A stretch of DNA of 64,000 bases from positions 3,848,001 through 3,912,000 of the forward strand of contig NZ_JBBOUU010000001.1 in NCBI RefSeq assembly GCF_038006205.1, read 5' to 3'. The DNA comes from Solibacillus sp. FSL R7-0668. GTDB lineage: Bacteria; Bacillota; Bacilli; Bacillales_A; Planococcaceae. How positions within the stretch are numbered: the first letter of the stretch is position 1; every line of letters starts with the position of its first letter. Both the position numbers and the translations under genes were made by a program. Below are positions 40,515-49,227 of the stretch, in pieces. The notes under the pieces were generated by a model. The model had not been told where the DNA came from, did not search any database, and saw only the letters and a list, made by a program, of their open reading frames with translations.

Positions 40515-41945
40515 TTAGTAATTTCGCTTCATTGTAATCAACTTTAAGTCCGTCATTTCTTCCACCGCATATTTAATCCCCTCTTTGCCATAACCGCTCA
40601 TTTTCACACCACCATAGGGCATATTATCCGTTCGGAATGTTGGGATGTCATTAATAATAACCGCACCTGCTTGCAGTTCATCTGCTGCCTTTAATGCATC
40701 CATCAAATGATTTGTATAAATTCCGGCATTGAGTGCCAGATCGGTATTATTGACAAATGCGATGGCCTCATCAAGTGTGTCATACGGAACAATCGAGACA
40801 ATCGGTGCAAATGTTTCCTCACAAACAATTTTCATATCTGGCTTTACATTCACCATCACAGTCGGTGTACAGGTACGTTCTGTAAATTCACCCCCTGTTG
40901 CTACTTGTGCCCCTTGTGCCTTTGCTTCATCAATCCAACGTTTAATACGTGCTACCTCATTAGGGTGAATCATCGCACTAATATCAGTGTTGGCATTAAA
41001 CGGGTCACCTAACACTAATTTTTTCGTCTCTGTTACGAATTTCTGAGTAAACGTCTCATAAATCGCGCGGTGTACATAAATACGTTGAAGGGAAATACAA
41101 ACTTGGCCAGCAAAGCCAAACGCACCTCCAACACAGCGTTTCATCATTTGATCGAGTTCGGTTGACGGCTCAACAATGACCGCTGCATTCGAGCCAAGCT
41201 CTAAAGTGATTTTACGTAAGCCGACTTTTTCCTTTATTTTTAATCCGACTGCACCACTGCCTGTAAACGTCACCTTCTTTACAAGTGGATGCGTTACTAA
41301 TGTATCGCTTAATTGGCCACCACTGCCCGTAACGATTTGTAGTGCACCATCGGGTAAGCCAGCTTCTTTAAAAATTTCTGCCATTACGAGTGCACTTAAT
41401 GGCGTTTGTGATGCCGGTTTTAATACGACGGTATTCCCAACCGCAAATGCTGGACCTAATTTATGTGCCACTAAATTAAATGGGAAGTTAAACGGTGTAA
41501 TCGCGGATATCACGCCTAATGGCACACGTTTCGTAAAGCCGATATAATCTGCCGCGCCTGGAGCTGCATCCATCGGCACCGTTTCACCCGTTAAGTTTTT
41601 TGCGGCCTCTGCAGCAAATTGATAGGTCGCAATAGTACGATCTAATTCTCCCAGCCCTGCTGACAATGGCTTGGCCGCTTCCTTTGCTAAAATTTCTGCT
41701 AGCTCTTGTTTTCGCTCACGCATAATGGCTACTACTCTATATAAAATTTCTGCGCGCTCATAAGCAGATACCTTTTGGAAGGTTTGAAACGCTTGATGTG
41801 CGCCTTCAATGGCACGTTCTACATCTGAAATCGTCGCCTTTGCTATCTGTGCAATGACCTCTCCTGTATAAGGTGCCACAAGTTCTGTCGTTTCCGCTGT
41901 TTGTTCCCATATACCATTAATCCATAATTTTGTTTGTTGCATCAT
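40515..41945 (-). CDS. NAD(P)-dependent aldehyde dehydrogenase family protein
   Basis: 476 residues. Active-site elements of the family: ITPFNFPFNLVAHKLGPA, FTGSGAVGLKIKEK, catalytic Glu in ITLELGSNAAVIV and catalytic Cys in GFAGQVCISLQRIYV. The GSNAAVI form and the QVC site resemble lactaldehyde/glyceraldehyde-3-phosphate-type enzymes rather than acetaldehyde dehydrogenase; the substrate is not clear. Two adjacent ATGs (41945, 41942) could start it; AAGGAG is 5 or 8 bases away. Upstream, the DUF4003 gene ends 12 bases before it, so the two are likely co-transcribed. Confidence 0.9.
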   Translation of the reverse strand: MMQQTKLWINGIWEQTAETTELVAPYTGEVIAQIAKATISDVERAIEGAHQAFQTFQKVSAYERAEILYRVVAIMRERKQELAEILAKEAAKPLSAGLGELDRTIATYQFAAEAAKNLTGETVPMDAAPGAADYIGFTKRVPLGVISAITPFNFPFNLVAHKLGPAFAVGNTVVLKPASQTPLSALVMAEIFKEAGLPDGALQIVTGSGGQLSDTLVTHPLVKKVTFTGSGAVGLKIKEKVGLRKITLELGSNAAVIVEPSTELDQMMKRCVGGAFGFAGQVCISLQRIYVHRAIYETFTQKFVTETKKLVLGDPFNANTDISAMIHPNEVARIKRWIDEAKAQGAQVATGGEFTERTCTPTVMVNVKPDMKIVCEETFAPIVSIVPYDTLDEAIAFVNNTDLALNAGIYTNHLMDALKAADELQAGAVIINDIPTFRTDNMPYGGVKMSGYGKEGIKYAVEEMTDLKLITMKRNY

Positions 41946-41956
41946 TTACACTCCTT

Positions 41957-42931
41957 TTAAATGAATAAATCAAAAATATCAAATGCGATTGTAAAGCCTG
42001 CATCATATAAGAAATCACTCATATTTAAAGCCTGTAAAAATAATAAGCTGTCGTTGAATTGTTGAAGCTGATTGTTGTCAATCAATTGCTGTAGCACAAA
42101 TTGTGTGGCTGTCATTAAAGCGAGCGAGGGCTCTAACGTAAACATGTTCAATTGCTTCAGTTCATTATTCATTTCCACAATATCACCAAGCACCGCCTTA
42201 TCCGAGCGTGCCAGTGCAAGCATCGCAATAAATGGATAAAAATTACGTCGCACCTTTATGTTTTCCCTTTTTAAATGTGCTCGAATCGCAACAACATAAT
42301 CCAGTAGTAATGGCTCAAAATGGACATCATACAATGATAGTAGCTGTGTCATCGCCTGTAGCGCATCCCCGCGCTTAAAGTCATGTTGGACAAGTGCGTC
42401 ATAATAGCGACGCATCGTCTGACCTTGTAACTGGACATCTGCTTGCTCTCTCGTTAATAAAACCGCATACGGAATATCATCTTTACCTGTCAAAAATTGA
42501 TGCTGCTTTTTCATCTCATGATACAAAAGCTTGGCACGCTTAGCATGTGCTTCATCAAGTAAAAATAGCGCGGCAATGGATTGATAGCTGCTCCTTGCAA
42601 AATCGGCTGCTTCCAAATAACGCTCGTTTTGCGCTACACGCTGGATTTCTTGCTCGGGCTGCTCATGTAAAATCAGATGTGCCGCTACTTTATAGCTGAG
42701 AACCGATTTAGTTGATACTGTAGAAAAATACTCTACTAATGTTTGTTTAACAGCCTTTCGTTGCAAGCTTTTCATTTGTGCTTCAAATTGCGTACCGTGA
42801 AACGTTTCACGTGAAAACGAATATTGTACGGCTAGTGGCACTTTTATGGCAGCTGTCATGTCTGCACTAAAAAATAGTGATATACTTTCATAGTTTTGCT
42901 GAAGTCTGGTAATAAATTGGGTCTTATCCAT
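41957..42931 (-). CDS. DUF4003-like protein
   Basis: About 324 residues, cytoplasmic, rich in helices and glutamine. I recognise it as resembling the DUF4003 family of Bacillales (length, ALLTREQAD region, FYPFIAMLAL), whose function is unknown. Start ATG at 42931 (MDKTQFITRLQQNYE) with GGGGGTG 8 bases upstream. It lies just upstream of the aldehyde dehydrogenase and downstream of the DUF779 gene's terminator. Confidence 0.7.
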   Translation of the reverse strand: MDKTQFITRLQQNYESISLFFSADMTAAIKVPLAVQYSFSRETFHGTQFEAQMKSLQRKAVKQTLVEYFSTVSTKSVLSYKVAAHLILHEQPEQEIQRVAQNERYLEAADFARSSYQSIAALFLLDEAHAKRAKLLYHEMKKQHQFLTGKDDIPYAVLLTREQADVQLQGQTMRRYYDALVQHDFKRGDALQAMTQLLSLYDVHFEPLLLDYVVAIRAHLKRENIKVRRNFYPFIAMLALARSDKAVLGDIVEMNNELKQLNMFTLEPSLALMTATQFVLQQLIDNNQLQQFNDSLLFLQALNMSDFLYDAGFTIAFDIFDLFI

Positions 42932-42981
42932 AGCTTTACACCCCCTAACATTCATTATACGCCTATTTTTTTGCCATGAAA

Positions 42982-43011
42982 AAAGACTATGCAAAATCGC
43001 ATAGTCTTTTC
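42982..43011 (-). terminator. Terminator after the DUF779 gene
   Basis: Twelve-base perfect stem (42982-42993 with 43000-43011), six-base loop, ending in TTTTTTC on the minus strand. Confidence 0.9.
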
Positions 43012-43016
43012 ATAAT

Positions 43017-43373
43017 TTACAATGAAAGTTGCTCTAGCTCTCCTTTAGTAAATGCCCGAGACCTCGATAAAAAACGCTTTCCTTCCACACCTTCAAGTGA
43101 AAACATCCCACCCCGTCCATCTACAACATCAATAATAATTTGGGTATGCTTCCAATATTCATATTGATTTTTGTGCATGTAAAAAGGGCTGCCACCAAGA
43201 TAACCTAATAAAATATCTTGATTGCCAACAATTAAATCTCCATCAGGATAACACATCGGTGACGAGCCATCACAGCAGCCACCTGATTGATGGAACATAA
43301 CGGGACCATGACGCGCCTTTAACTTGTCAATTAGCTGCAATGCTTCTTCGGTTGCGACAACACGTTCAACCAA
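43017..43373 (-). CDS. DUF779 family protein, partner of aldehyde dehydrogenase
   Basis: 118 residues. Conserved features: FHQSGGCCDGSSPMCYPDGDLIVG, a Cys-rich patch that suggests metal or thiol chemistry, and QIIIDVVDGRGGMFSLEG. Genes of this family commonly follow AldB/ExaC-type aldehyde dehydrogenases, as here (20 bases after the dehydrogenase). The start is probably TTG at 43373 (MVERVVATEEA) because AGGAGG is 8 bases upstream; a GTG at 43382 touches that site. Biochemical role unknown. Confidence 0.85.
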   Translation of the reverse strand: MVERVVATEEALQLIDKLKARHGPVMFHQSGGCCDGSSPMCYPDGDLIVGNQDILLGYLGGSPFYMHKNQYEYWKHTQIIIDVVDGRGGMFSLEGVEGKRFLSRSRAFTKGELEQLSL

Positions 43374-43392
43374 ATGGAGCACCTCCTCTTTC

Positions 43393-44937
43393 TTAGAAGA
43401 AGCCTAAGCGGTTTTCATCATAACTTACTAATAGGTTTTTCGTTTGTTGATAATGACCTAACATCATTTTATGTGTTTCACGACCAATACCACTCATTTT
43501 GTAGCCGCCAAACGCTGCGTGTGCTGGGTAGGCATGGTAGCAGTTTGTCCATACACGCCCCGCTTCAATACCACGTCCGAAGCGATACGCTGTATTCATA
43601 TCACGCGTCCAAACACCCGAGCCTAAGCCATATAATGTATCGTTGGCAATTTCAAGTGCTTCTTCTTTTGTTTTAAATGTTGTAACCGCGACAACTGGAC
43701 CAAAAATCTCTTCTTGGAAAATGCGCATTTTGTTATGACCTTTAAATACTGTTGGCTTAATATAATAGCCTTCTGCTAAATCGCCGCCAAGCTCATTTTT
43801 CTCGCCACCAATTAAGCATTCTGCGCCCTCTTCTTTACCAATTTGTAAATAGGATAGGATTTTTTCCATTTGCTCCGATGAAGCTTGTGCACCCATCATT
43901 GTATTTGGATCAAGTGGATTTCCTACTTGAATCGCCTCTACACGCTTTAAGACGCGCTCCATAAATTTATCGTAAATGGATTCTTGAATAAGCGCACGCG
44001 ATGGGCATGTACATACTTCACCTTGGTTCAGAGCAAATAAGACAAAACCTTCTACTGCCTTATCTAAAAAGGCATCGTCTGCATCCATAATATCCTCAAA
44101 GAATATATTAGGCGATTTTCCACCAAGCTCTAATGTTACAGGAATTAAATTTTGGGATGCGTATTGCATAATTAAGCGACCTGTTGTCGTTTCACCTGTA
44201 AAGGCAATTTTACCGATACGTGGGCTCGATGCTAATGGCTTTCCTGCTTCTAAGCCGAAACCGTTTACAATATTTAAGACACCCGGAGGTAATAAATCAC
44301 CAATTAACTCAGCTAATACTAAAATGGACGCGGGTGTTTGCTCAGCCGGTTTAAGAACAACACAGTTTCCAGCAGCAAGAGCAGGGGCTAGTTTCCATAC
44401 CGCCATTAAGAGCGGGAAATTCCAAGGAATAATTTGTCCAACTACGCCAATTGGTTCGTGGAAGTGATAGGCAACTGTATTTTCATCCACTTGGCTTAAT
44501 GAACCTTCTTGTGCTCTTAATGCACCCGCAAAATAACGGAAATGATCAATCGCAAGTGGCAAATCGGCATTTAATGTTTCACGGATGGCTTTACCATTGT
44601 CCCAAGTTTCTGCAACAGCTAACAGTTCTAAATTTTGTTCAATACGGTCTGCAATTTTTAGCAAGATATTACTTCGGACGGTTACCGATGTTGTTCCCCA
44701 AGCATCCTTCGCCGCATGAGCCGCATCTAAAGCTAATTCAATATCTGCTTCTGTAGAACGAGCAACCTGTGTAAATACTTTACCTGTTACAGGTGTAATA
44801 TTATCGAAGTACTCACCATTTACCGGTGCAACCCATTCGCCACCAATAAAATTGTCATAGCGTTCCTTAAAATGTACAAGCGCACCCTCCGTATTTGGAT
44901 TAGCATAAACTCCTGTTAATACATTAACCTCTGCCAT
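43393..44937 (-). CDS. Acetaldehyde-type aldehyde dehydrogenase (AldB/ExaC group)
   Basis: 514 residues. Oxidises aldehydes, typically acetaldehyde, to the acid with NAD(P). Motifs: [28 protein letters not shown], catalytic Glu in [12 protein letters not shown] and catalytic Cys in [11 protein letters not shown], the EVCTCPSR form being characteristic of the AldB/ExaC/AcoD group. The pairing with a DUF779 gene supports this group. Acetate formed here could enter the glyoxylate bypass. A 300-base upstream region separates it from the divergent rluF. Confidence 0.93.
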   Translation of the reverse strand: MAEVNVLTGVYANPNTEGALVHFKERYDNFIGGEWVAPVNGEYFDNITPVTGKVFTQVARSTEADIELALDAAHAAKDAWGTTSVTVRSNILLKIADRIEQNLELLAVAETWDNGKAIRETLNADLPLAIDHFRYFAGALRAQEGSLSQVDENTVAYHFHEPIGVVGQIIPWNFPLLMAVWKLAPALAAGNCVVLKPAEQTPASILVLAELIGDLLPPGVLNIVNGFGLEAGKPLASSPRIGKIAFTGETTTGRLIMQYASQNLIPVTLELGGKSPNIFFEDIMDADDAFLDKAVEGFVLFALNQGEVCTCPSRALIQESIYDKFMERVLKRVEAIQVGNPLDPNTMMGAQASSEQMEKILSYLQIGKEEGAECLIGGEKNELGGDLAEGYYIKPTVFKGHNKMRIFQEEIFGPVVAVTTFKTKEEALEIANDTLYGLGSGVWTRDMNTAYRFGRGIEAGRVWTNCYHAYPAHAAFGGYKMSGIGRETHKMMLGHYQQTKNLLVSYDENRLGFF

Positions 44938-45176
44938 TGAAAATTCTCCCCTTTGCTTTAATAATGTTGATCATACCTACTTACTCTAATTGCCCCTTTA
45001 CTCATGCTGAAATGAATTCTATTAAAGTAGATATCTTCAACTCTTATATTGTCAGAAAAGTTATATAATTTCAAATATTAAATTGCAATTTACTGAATTT
45101 TAAAATTGTTTACAAGTACTCTTCCAAAAATCTAGACACAATTACGGCAAAACATAATGGATATCACTCATATCAA

Positions 45177-45205
45177 TTAACCTCCGAGATGAATTATTGT
45201 ATACT
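45177..45205 (+). promoter_or_regulatory. Candidate sigma-A promoter for rluF
   Basis: TTAACC (45177-45182), 17 bases, TATACT (45200-45205), about 30 bases before the rluF start. The remaining divergent region 44938-45176 is AT-rich with no clear gene except a 9-codon minus-strand reading frame at 45142-45171. Confidence 0.55.
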
Positions 45206-45236
45206 GAAGATATTCTATTAGTAGGTGGAAAAAATT

Positions 45237-45941
45237 ATGCGTATCAATAAATTTTTAGCAGAAACAGGAATCATCTCTCGTCGTGGTGCAGATAAATGGG
45301 TAGAAGACGGGCGCGTAACGATCAACGGTGAGCTCGCAACAAATGGTAGCCAAGTAGAGACAGGTGATAGCGTTTGTGTAGATGGCAAACCCGTGCAACG
45401 TGAAGACCAGCTTGTTTACATCGTACTCAATAAACCTGTAGGCATTACAAGTACAACAGAACAACATATTAAAGGAAATGTCGTGGATTTTGTCAATCAC
45501 CCATTACGTATTTTCCATATCGGGCGTTTAGACAAAGATTCAGAGGGGTTATTATTATTAACGAATGATGGGGACATCGTAAATGAAATTTTACGTGCCG
45601 AAAACCATCACGAAAAAGAATATGTCGTACAGGTCGATAAACCGATTACCGATAAGTTTTTACAGGGGATGCGTAGCGGGGTAGAAATATTAGATACTAA
45701 AACCCTACCATGTCGTGTTGAAAAAATATCCTCAAATGTATTTAAAATTATTTTAGAACAAGGCCTAAACCGCCAAATTCGTCGTATGTGCTCGGCCCTT
45801 GGCTATTCCGTAAAGCGTCTACAGCGCATTCGTATTATGAATATCCGAATCGGCAATTTAAAAGTCGGGCAATGGCGTGATTTAACAGACAAAGAACGAA
45901 ATGAACTCTTTACACTACTCAACTATACACCCAAGCAATAA
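45237..45941 (+). CDS. rluF: 23S rRNA pseudouridine synthase, RluF-like
   Basis: 234 residues: N-terminal S4 RNA-binding domain (MRINKFLAETGIISRRGADKW) and a RsuA/RluB/RluF-type catalytic domain with the active-site Asp in FHIGRLDKDSEGLLLLTND, then LEQGLNRQIRRMCSALGYSVKRLQRIRIMN. The LDKDS and RIRIMN wording fits the RluF group (position 2604 in E. coli) better than RluB or RsuA. ATG at 45237 with AGGTGG upstream. Its stop codon lies in the left arm of a 13-base hairpin that precedes the next gene. Confidence 0.92.
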   Translation: MRINKFLAETGIISRRGADKWVEDGRVTINGELATNGSQVETGDSVCVDGKPVQREDQLVYIVLNKPVGITSTTEQHIKGNVVDFVNHPLRIFHIGRLDKDSEGLLLLTNDGDIVNEILRAENHHEKEYVVQVDKPITDKFLQGMRSGVEILDTKTLPCRVEKISSNVFKIILEQGLNRQIRRMCSALGYSVKRLQRIRIMNIRIGNLKVGQWRDLTDKERNELFTLLNYTPKQ

Positions 45942-45983
45942 GTAAGGCCTCCTAACTGTAGCTTACTTATTGCTATTAGGAGG
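45934..45983 (+). promoter_or_regulatory. Possible RNA switch at the rluF/next-gene junction
   Basis: A 13-base perfect stem (45934-45946 with 45962-45974) contains the rluF stop codon. Its loop carries CCTCCTAA (45948-45955), an exact 8-base complement of the next gene's ribosome site TTAGGAGG (45976-45983). The two helices are interleaved and probably cannot form fully together. No T-run follows, so it is not a terminator. Confidence 0.6.
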
Positions 45984-45990
45984 ACAGACC

Positions 45991-46716
45991 ATGCTTACAA
46001 TACAGCCAACAGAAAACCTAACAGGACTTACAGTAAGTGGGGACTATTGGGATTTAGACGATATCGTCCAAGCCATCCAGGAAATTGTAGGCGAAAAACA
46101 TCATTATTTTCAATATGAGGGCGCGCGCAAACGACTATTAAAAGTGGGTGCTAAAATACGTGAAGCCTCAAAAGGGGAACATGAAATTCAAGCGGTCGCA
46201 AACGGGATTAGTCGAAACGCCATGAAAAAAACACAGACCATTATTCCTGAGCGGAGTGTCTATTATGCGGTCAATCTCCTGTTACCGGAGATGATCTTTG
46301 CCGCACTTGCATTTAATGACTTTATCGCACTTTACAAGGAAACCGTGGATGATTCTGAATGGAGCACAGTCACAACATCCATTCGAAAATTCCAAGCACT
46401 TATTTCAGAGGCGATTATGCCCTTTATGTCAGAGGAGCATTATCTATTATTTTTAACAACACTTCATACGAAAGCGCCATTGTTCCATCAGTATGCTACA
46501 CAGTATGTGGATCTGTTAAATCTAGAATATTTGGCACTCACAAAAGAGGTTCGTAGTGAGCAATTAACATCGTTTGCGTTACGTCTATTAGCAGAAGATG
46601 AAGCTTATAAAATACTAATGACTCAGTTATTAGGGGTTACCAGTGTATCGAAACAATCGCTCTATGAAGTCGAGCTTACATTAAAATACCCGAATGATGA
46701 GGTCATTATTTGGTGA
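45991..46716 (+). CDS. Uncharacterised protein (DUF6904-like?)
   Basis: 241 residues from the ATG at 45991, with GGAGG 7 bases upstream. Cytoplasmic, no membrane segment. The N terminus LTIQPTENLTGLTVSGDYWDLDDIVQAIQEIVG and the phrase ERSVYYAVNLLLPEMIFAALAFNDFI look like a conserved Firmicute family of unknown function that I associate, without certainty, with DUF6904. It is 49 bases downstream of rluF, probably co-transcribed, with a ribosome site that an upstream loop could mask. Confidence 0.7.
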   Translation: MLTIQPTENLTGLTVSGDYWDLDDIVQAIQEIVGEKHHYFQYEGARKRLLKVGAKIREASKGEHEIQAVANGISRNAMKKTQTIIPERSVYYAVNLLLPEMIFAALAFNDFIALYKETVDDSEWSTVTTSIRKFQALISEAIMPFMSEEHYLLFLTTLHTKAPLFHQYATQYVDLLNLEYLALTKEVRSEQLTSFALRLLAEDEAYKILMTQLLGVTSVSKQSLYEVELTLKYPNDEVIIW

Positions 46717-46726
46717 TAACGCGAAT

Positions 46727-46762
46727 AAAAGCGAGCCGAACATAAAAGTTCGACTCGCTTTT
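46727..46762 (+). terminator. Terminator after the 45991-46716 gene
   Basis: Fourteen pairs with one mismatch (46727-46741 with 46748-46762), loop ATAAAA, then TTAAAG; the stem itself ends in TTTTT on the plus strand. It may also act on the converging livF. Confidence 0.8.
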
Positions 46763-46797
46763 TAAAGTTGTTCAATCGGTTGTATAATCCGTTAAAC

Positions 46798-47505
46798 CTA
46801 TAGACCTCCCAGATAAGCTGCCTTTACTTCGTCACTTTCCTGTAGCTCTTTTGCATCCCCTGACAATACAATTTTGCCTGTCTCCAATACGTATGCGCGA
46901 TGTGCTACTGATAGCGCCATATTGGCATTTTGCTCAACTAGTAAAACGGTTACGCCTTCCTTATTGACCATTTGGATAATATTAAAAATATTTTTTACCA
47001 TTAAAGGCGCAAGTCCCATTGACGGCTCATCCAAAATAATGAGCTTTGGTTTGGCCATTAAGGCGCGTCCCATAGCTAGCATTTGCTGCTCGCCGCCCGA
47101 TAGTGTTCCCGATAGCTGCTTGCGACGCTCTAGTAAGCGAGGAAATAGCTCATACACATGCTCTAAATCCTTTTTAATGCCGTCCTTATCTTTACGTAAA
47201 TACGCACCAAGCTCTAGATTTTCTTCTACCGTCATATTCGAAAAGACGCGACGCCCTTCCGGAACATGTGAAATACCCGCCTTTACAATCGACTGTGCCG
47301 CCTTACCATCAATCGCTGAACCTAAATATTCAATCGAACCACGCTTTGGCTTGAGTAAACCCGAAATCGTTTTTAGCAGCGTACTTTTACCAGCACCATT
47401 CGCTCCAATTAGCGTTACAATTTCACCTTCATTTACTTCAAGTGAGATTCCTTTTAAGGCTTGAATATTGCCATAGTATACATCGATGTCATTAATTTTT
47501 AGCAT
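46798..47505 (-). CDS. livF: Branched-chain amino-acid ABC transporter, ATP-binding protein LivF
   Basis: 235 residues. Walker A GANGAGKSTLLKTI, signature LSGGEQQMLAMGRALMAKP, Walker B LIILDEPSMGLAP. The short HAAT-family ATPase lacks the extra loop of LivG. It starts at the ATG 47505 (MLKINDIDVYYGN), just after the livG stop; AGGAGG within the livG end is the ribosome site. Last gene of livJHMGF. Confidence 0.94.
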   Translation of the reverse strand: MLKINDIDVYYGNIQALKGISLEVNEGEIVTLIGANGAGKSTLLKTISGLLKPKRGSIEYLGSAIDGKAAQSIVKAGISHVPEGRRVFSNMTVEENLELGAYLRKDKDGIKKDLEHVYELFPRLLERRKQLSGTLSGGEQQMLAMGRALMAKPKLIILDEPSMGLAPLMVKNIFNIIQMVNKEGVTVLLVEQNANMALSVAHRAYVLETGKIVLSGDAKELQESDEVKAAYLGGL

Positions 47506-47506
47506 A

Positions 47507-48283
47507 TTATTCTGTAACCTCCTCACCTAAATAGGCTTCAATCACTTTTGGATTCGAACGAATTTCCTCAGGTGTACCATCCGCAATTAATTGCCCGTGG
47601 TCTAGCACATAAATACGCTCACAAATCCCCATTACTAGGTGCATATCATGCTCGATTAAAAGAATGGTTAAATCAAATTCCTTACGAATAAATGCGATTA
47701 ACTCCATAAGCTCCCGTGTTTCCTGCGGGTTCATGCCAGCAGCGGGCTCATCTAGTAAAAGTAACTTCGGCTTTGCTGCAAGTGCACGCGCAATTTCTAA
47801 GCGACGCTGCATTCCATACGGTAAGTTTTTGGCTAACTCATCACGGTAAACGTCTAAACCAAAGATTTTTAAAAAGGCCAGAGACTCCTCTTCCATTTTC
47901 ATTTCACCTTTAAAGTGACTTGGCAAACGGAAAATGCTCGACATTAAATTATGCTTTGCTAAGCCATGGTTCGCTACCTTTACATTGTCTAACACCGATA
48001 GCTCTTTAAACAGACGGATATTTTGGAATGTACGACTAATCCCTTGACGTGTTACTTTATACGGATCAAGTCCGCCAATTGATTTACCGTCAAATGTAAT
48101 CGTTCCTTCTGTGGGCGCATAAACACCCGTCAACATATTGAATGTTGTTGTTTTCCCAGCACCATTGGGCCCGATCAGTCCGATTAGCTCGCCGTGATTC
48201 ATGTGAAGGTCTACATTTTGTACAGCCTTTAATCCACCAAATTGAATGCCTAATTGATCTACTTTAAGAAGTGGACTGCTCAT
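47507..48283 (-). CDS. livG: Branched-chain amino-acid ABC transporter, ATP-binding protein LivG
   Basis: 258 residues. Walker A GPNGAGKTTTFNML, the LivG-type insert with YKVTRQGISRTFQNIRLF, signature-like LPYGMQRRLEIARALAAKP and Walker B LLLLDEPAAGMNP. The ATG overlaps the livM stop by four bases. Pairs with LivF on the cytoplasmic face of LivHM. Confidence 0.94.
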   Translation of the reverse strand: MSSPLLKVDQLGIQFGGLKAVQNVDLHMNHGELIGLIGPNGAGKTTTFNMLTGVYAPTEGTITFDGKSIGGLDPYKVTRQGISRTFQNIRLFKELSVLDNVKVANHGLAKHNLMSSIFRLPSHFKGEMKMEEESLAFLKIFGLDVYRDELAKNLPYGMQRRLEIARALAAKPKLLLLDEPAAGMNPQETRELMELIAFIRKEFDLTILLIEHDMHLVMGICERIYVLDHGQLIADGTPEEIRSNPKVIEAYLGEEVTE

Positions 48284-49218
48284 ACACGAGTACCTCCTTT
48301 TTTACCGAACTTGAAGAATTCTGTAATCTCCTTCGTACCAAGCAACCCCGTTGGACGATACAGCATCACTAAAATTAACACTAACGAGTAAATAATCATA
48401 CGTGTCTCTGGGAAGCCCTGTAAGTAAGTGGACACGATTGTTAATAAAATGGCAGCGATGACAGAGCCAGAAAGACTTCCTAAACCACCTAATACAACAA
48501 AGATTAAAATATCAAATGATTTTAAAAATCCAAATGCAGTAGGCTGAATTAAATAATAATTATGCGCATAAATCGCACCAGCAACCCCTGCAAAGAACGA
48601 ACCAATCGCAAACGCCACTACCTTGTAATACGTTGTGTTAATCCCCATTGCATCGGCTGCGATCTCGTCTTCACGAATTGAAATACAAGCGCGCCCATGA
48701 CGTGATTTCGTAAAATTCGCAATCACTAAAATCGTTATGAACGTCCCGAAGAACGCATAAGTCCATGTCGATTGGTGTGTAACCGACATCCCCGCTGCAC
48801 CACCAACATAATCAATGTTTAAAAATACAATACGAATAATTTCAGCAAATCCTAGTGTTGCAATGGCTAAATAGTCACCCTTCAAACGCAGGGACGGTAT
48901 TCCGACTAAAAGACCCGCAAGTGCTGCAACAACCGCACCGATTAAAATAGCTGTAATAAACGGTAATCCTAATTTCATCGTACAAATGGCGGAAATGTAT
49001 GCTCCTACCGCTAAGAAACCAGCATGACCAATCGAAAACTGGCCGGTAATCCCAATAATTACATGTAAACTTACAGCAAGCATAATATTAATACACATCG
49101 CGATTAGCATGTTTTGATAATAGAACGCGACGAACCCGTTGTTAATTAATAATTGAACAACGACATAAATAACAAGTGCTAGGACGGCATAACCCCAAAA
49201 GATTTTTGATTTTTTCAT
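48280..49218 (-). CDS. livM: Branched-chain amino-acid ABC transporter, permease LivM
   Basis: 312 residues with about nine hydrophobic segments; family wording HVIIGITGQFSIGHAGFLAVGAY and GDYLAIATLGFAEIIRI, the permease motif SIREDEIAADAMGIN, and VVLGGLGSLSGSVIAAI. Start ATG at 49218 (MKKSKIFWGY) with TAGGTG 6 bases upstream; the frame is open three codons further. It follows livH by nine bases. Confidence 0.93.
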   Translation of the reverse strand: MKKSKIFWGYAVLALVIYVVVQLLINNGFVAFYYQNMLIAMCINIMLAVSLHVIIGITGQFSIGHAGFLAVGAYISAICTMKLGLPFITAILIGAVVAALAGLLVGIPSLRLKGDYLAIATLGFAEIIRIVFLNIDYVGGAAGMSVTHQSTWTYAFFGTFITILVIANFTKSRHGRACISIREDEIAADAMGINTTYYKVVAFAIGSFFAGVAGAIYAHNYYLIQPTAFGFLKSFDILIFVVLGGLGSLSGSVIAAILLTIVSTYLQGFPETRMIIYSLVLILVMLYRPTGLLGTKEITEFFKFGKKGGTRV

Positions 49219-49227
49219 GCTGCTCAC

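Noticed and set aside
44938-45236. Sigma-54 (-24/-12) promoter for the acetaldehyde-type dehydrogenase
   Set aside because: No TGGCAC-N5-TTGCA-like sequence was found in the upstream region.
45934-45983. Simple H-type pseudoknot of the 13-base stem and the anti-ribosome-site helix
   Set aside because: The single base joining the stem to the ribosome site is too short to span a 13-base helix, so I treat the helices as alternatives rather than a stable pseudoknot.
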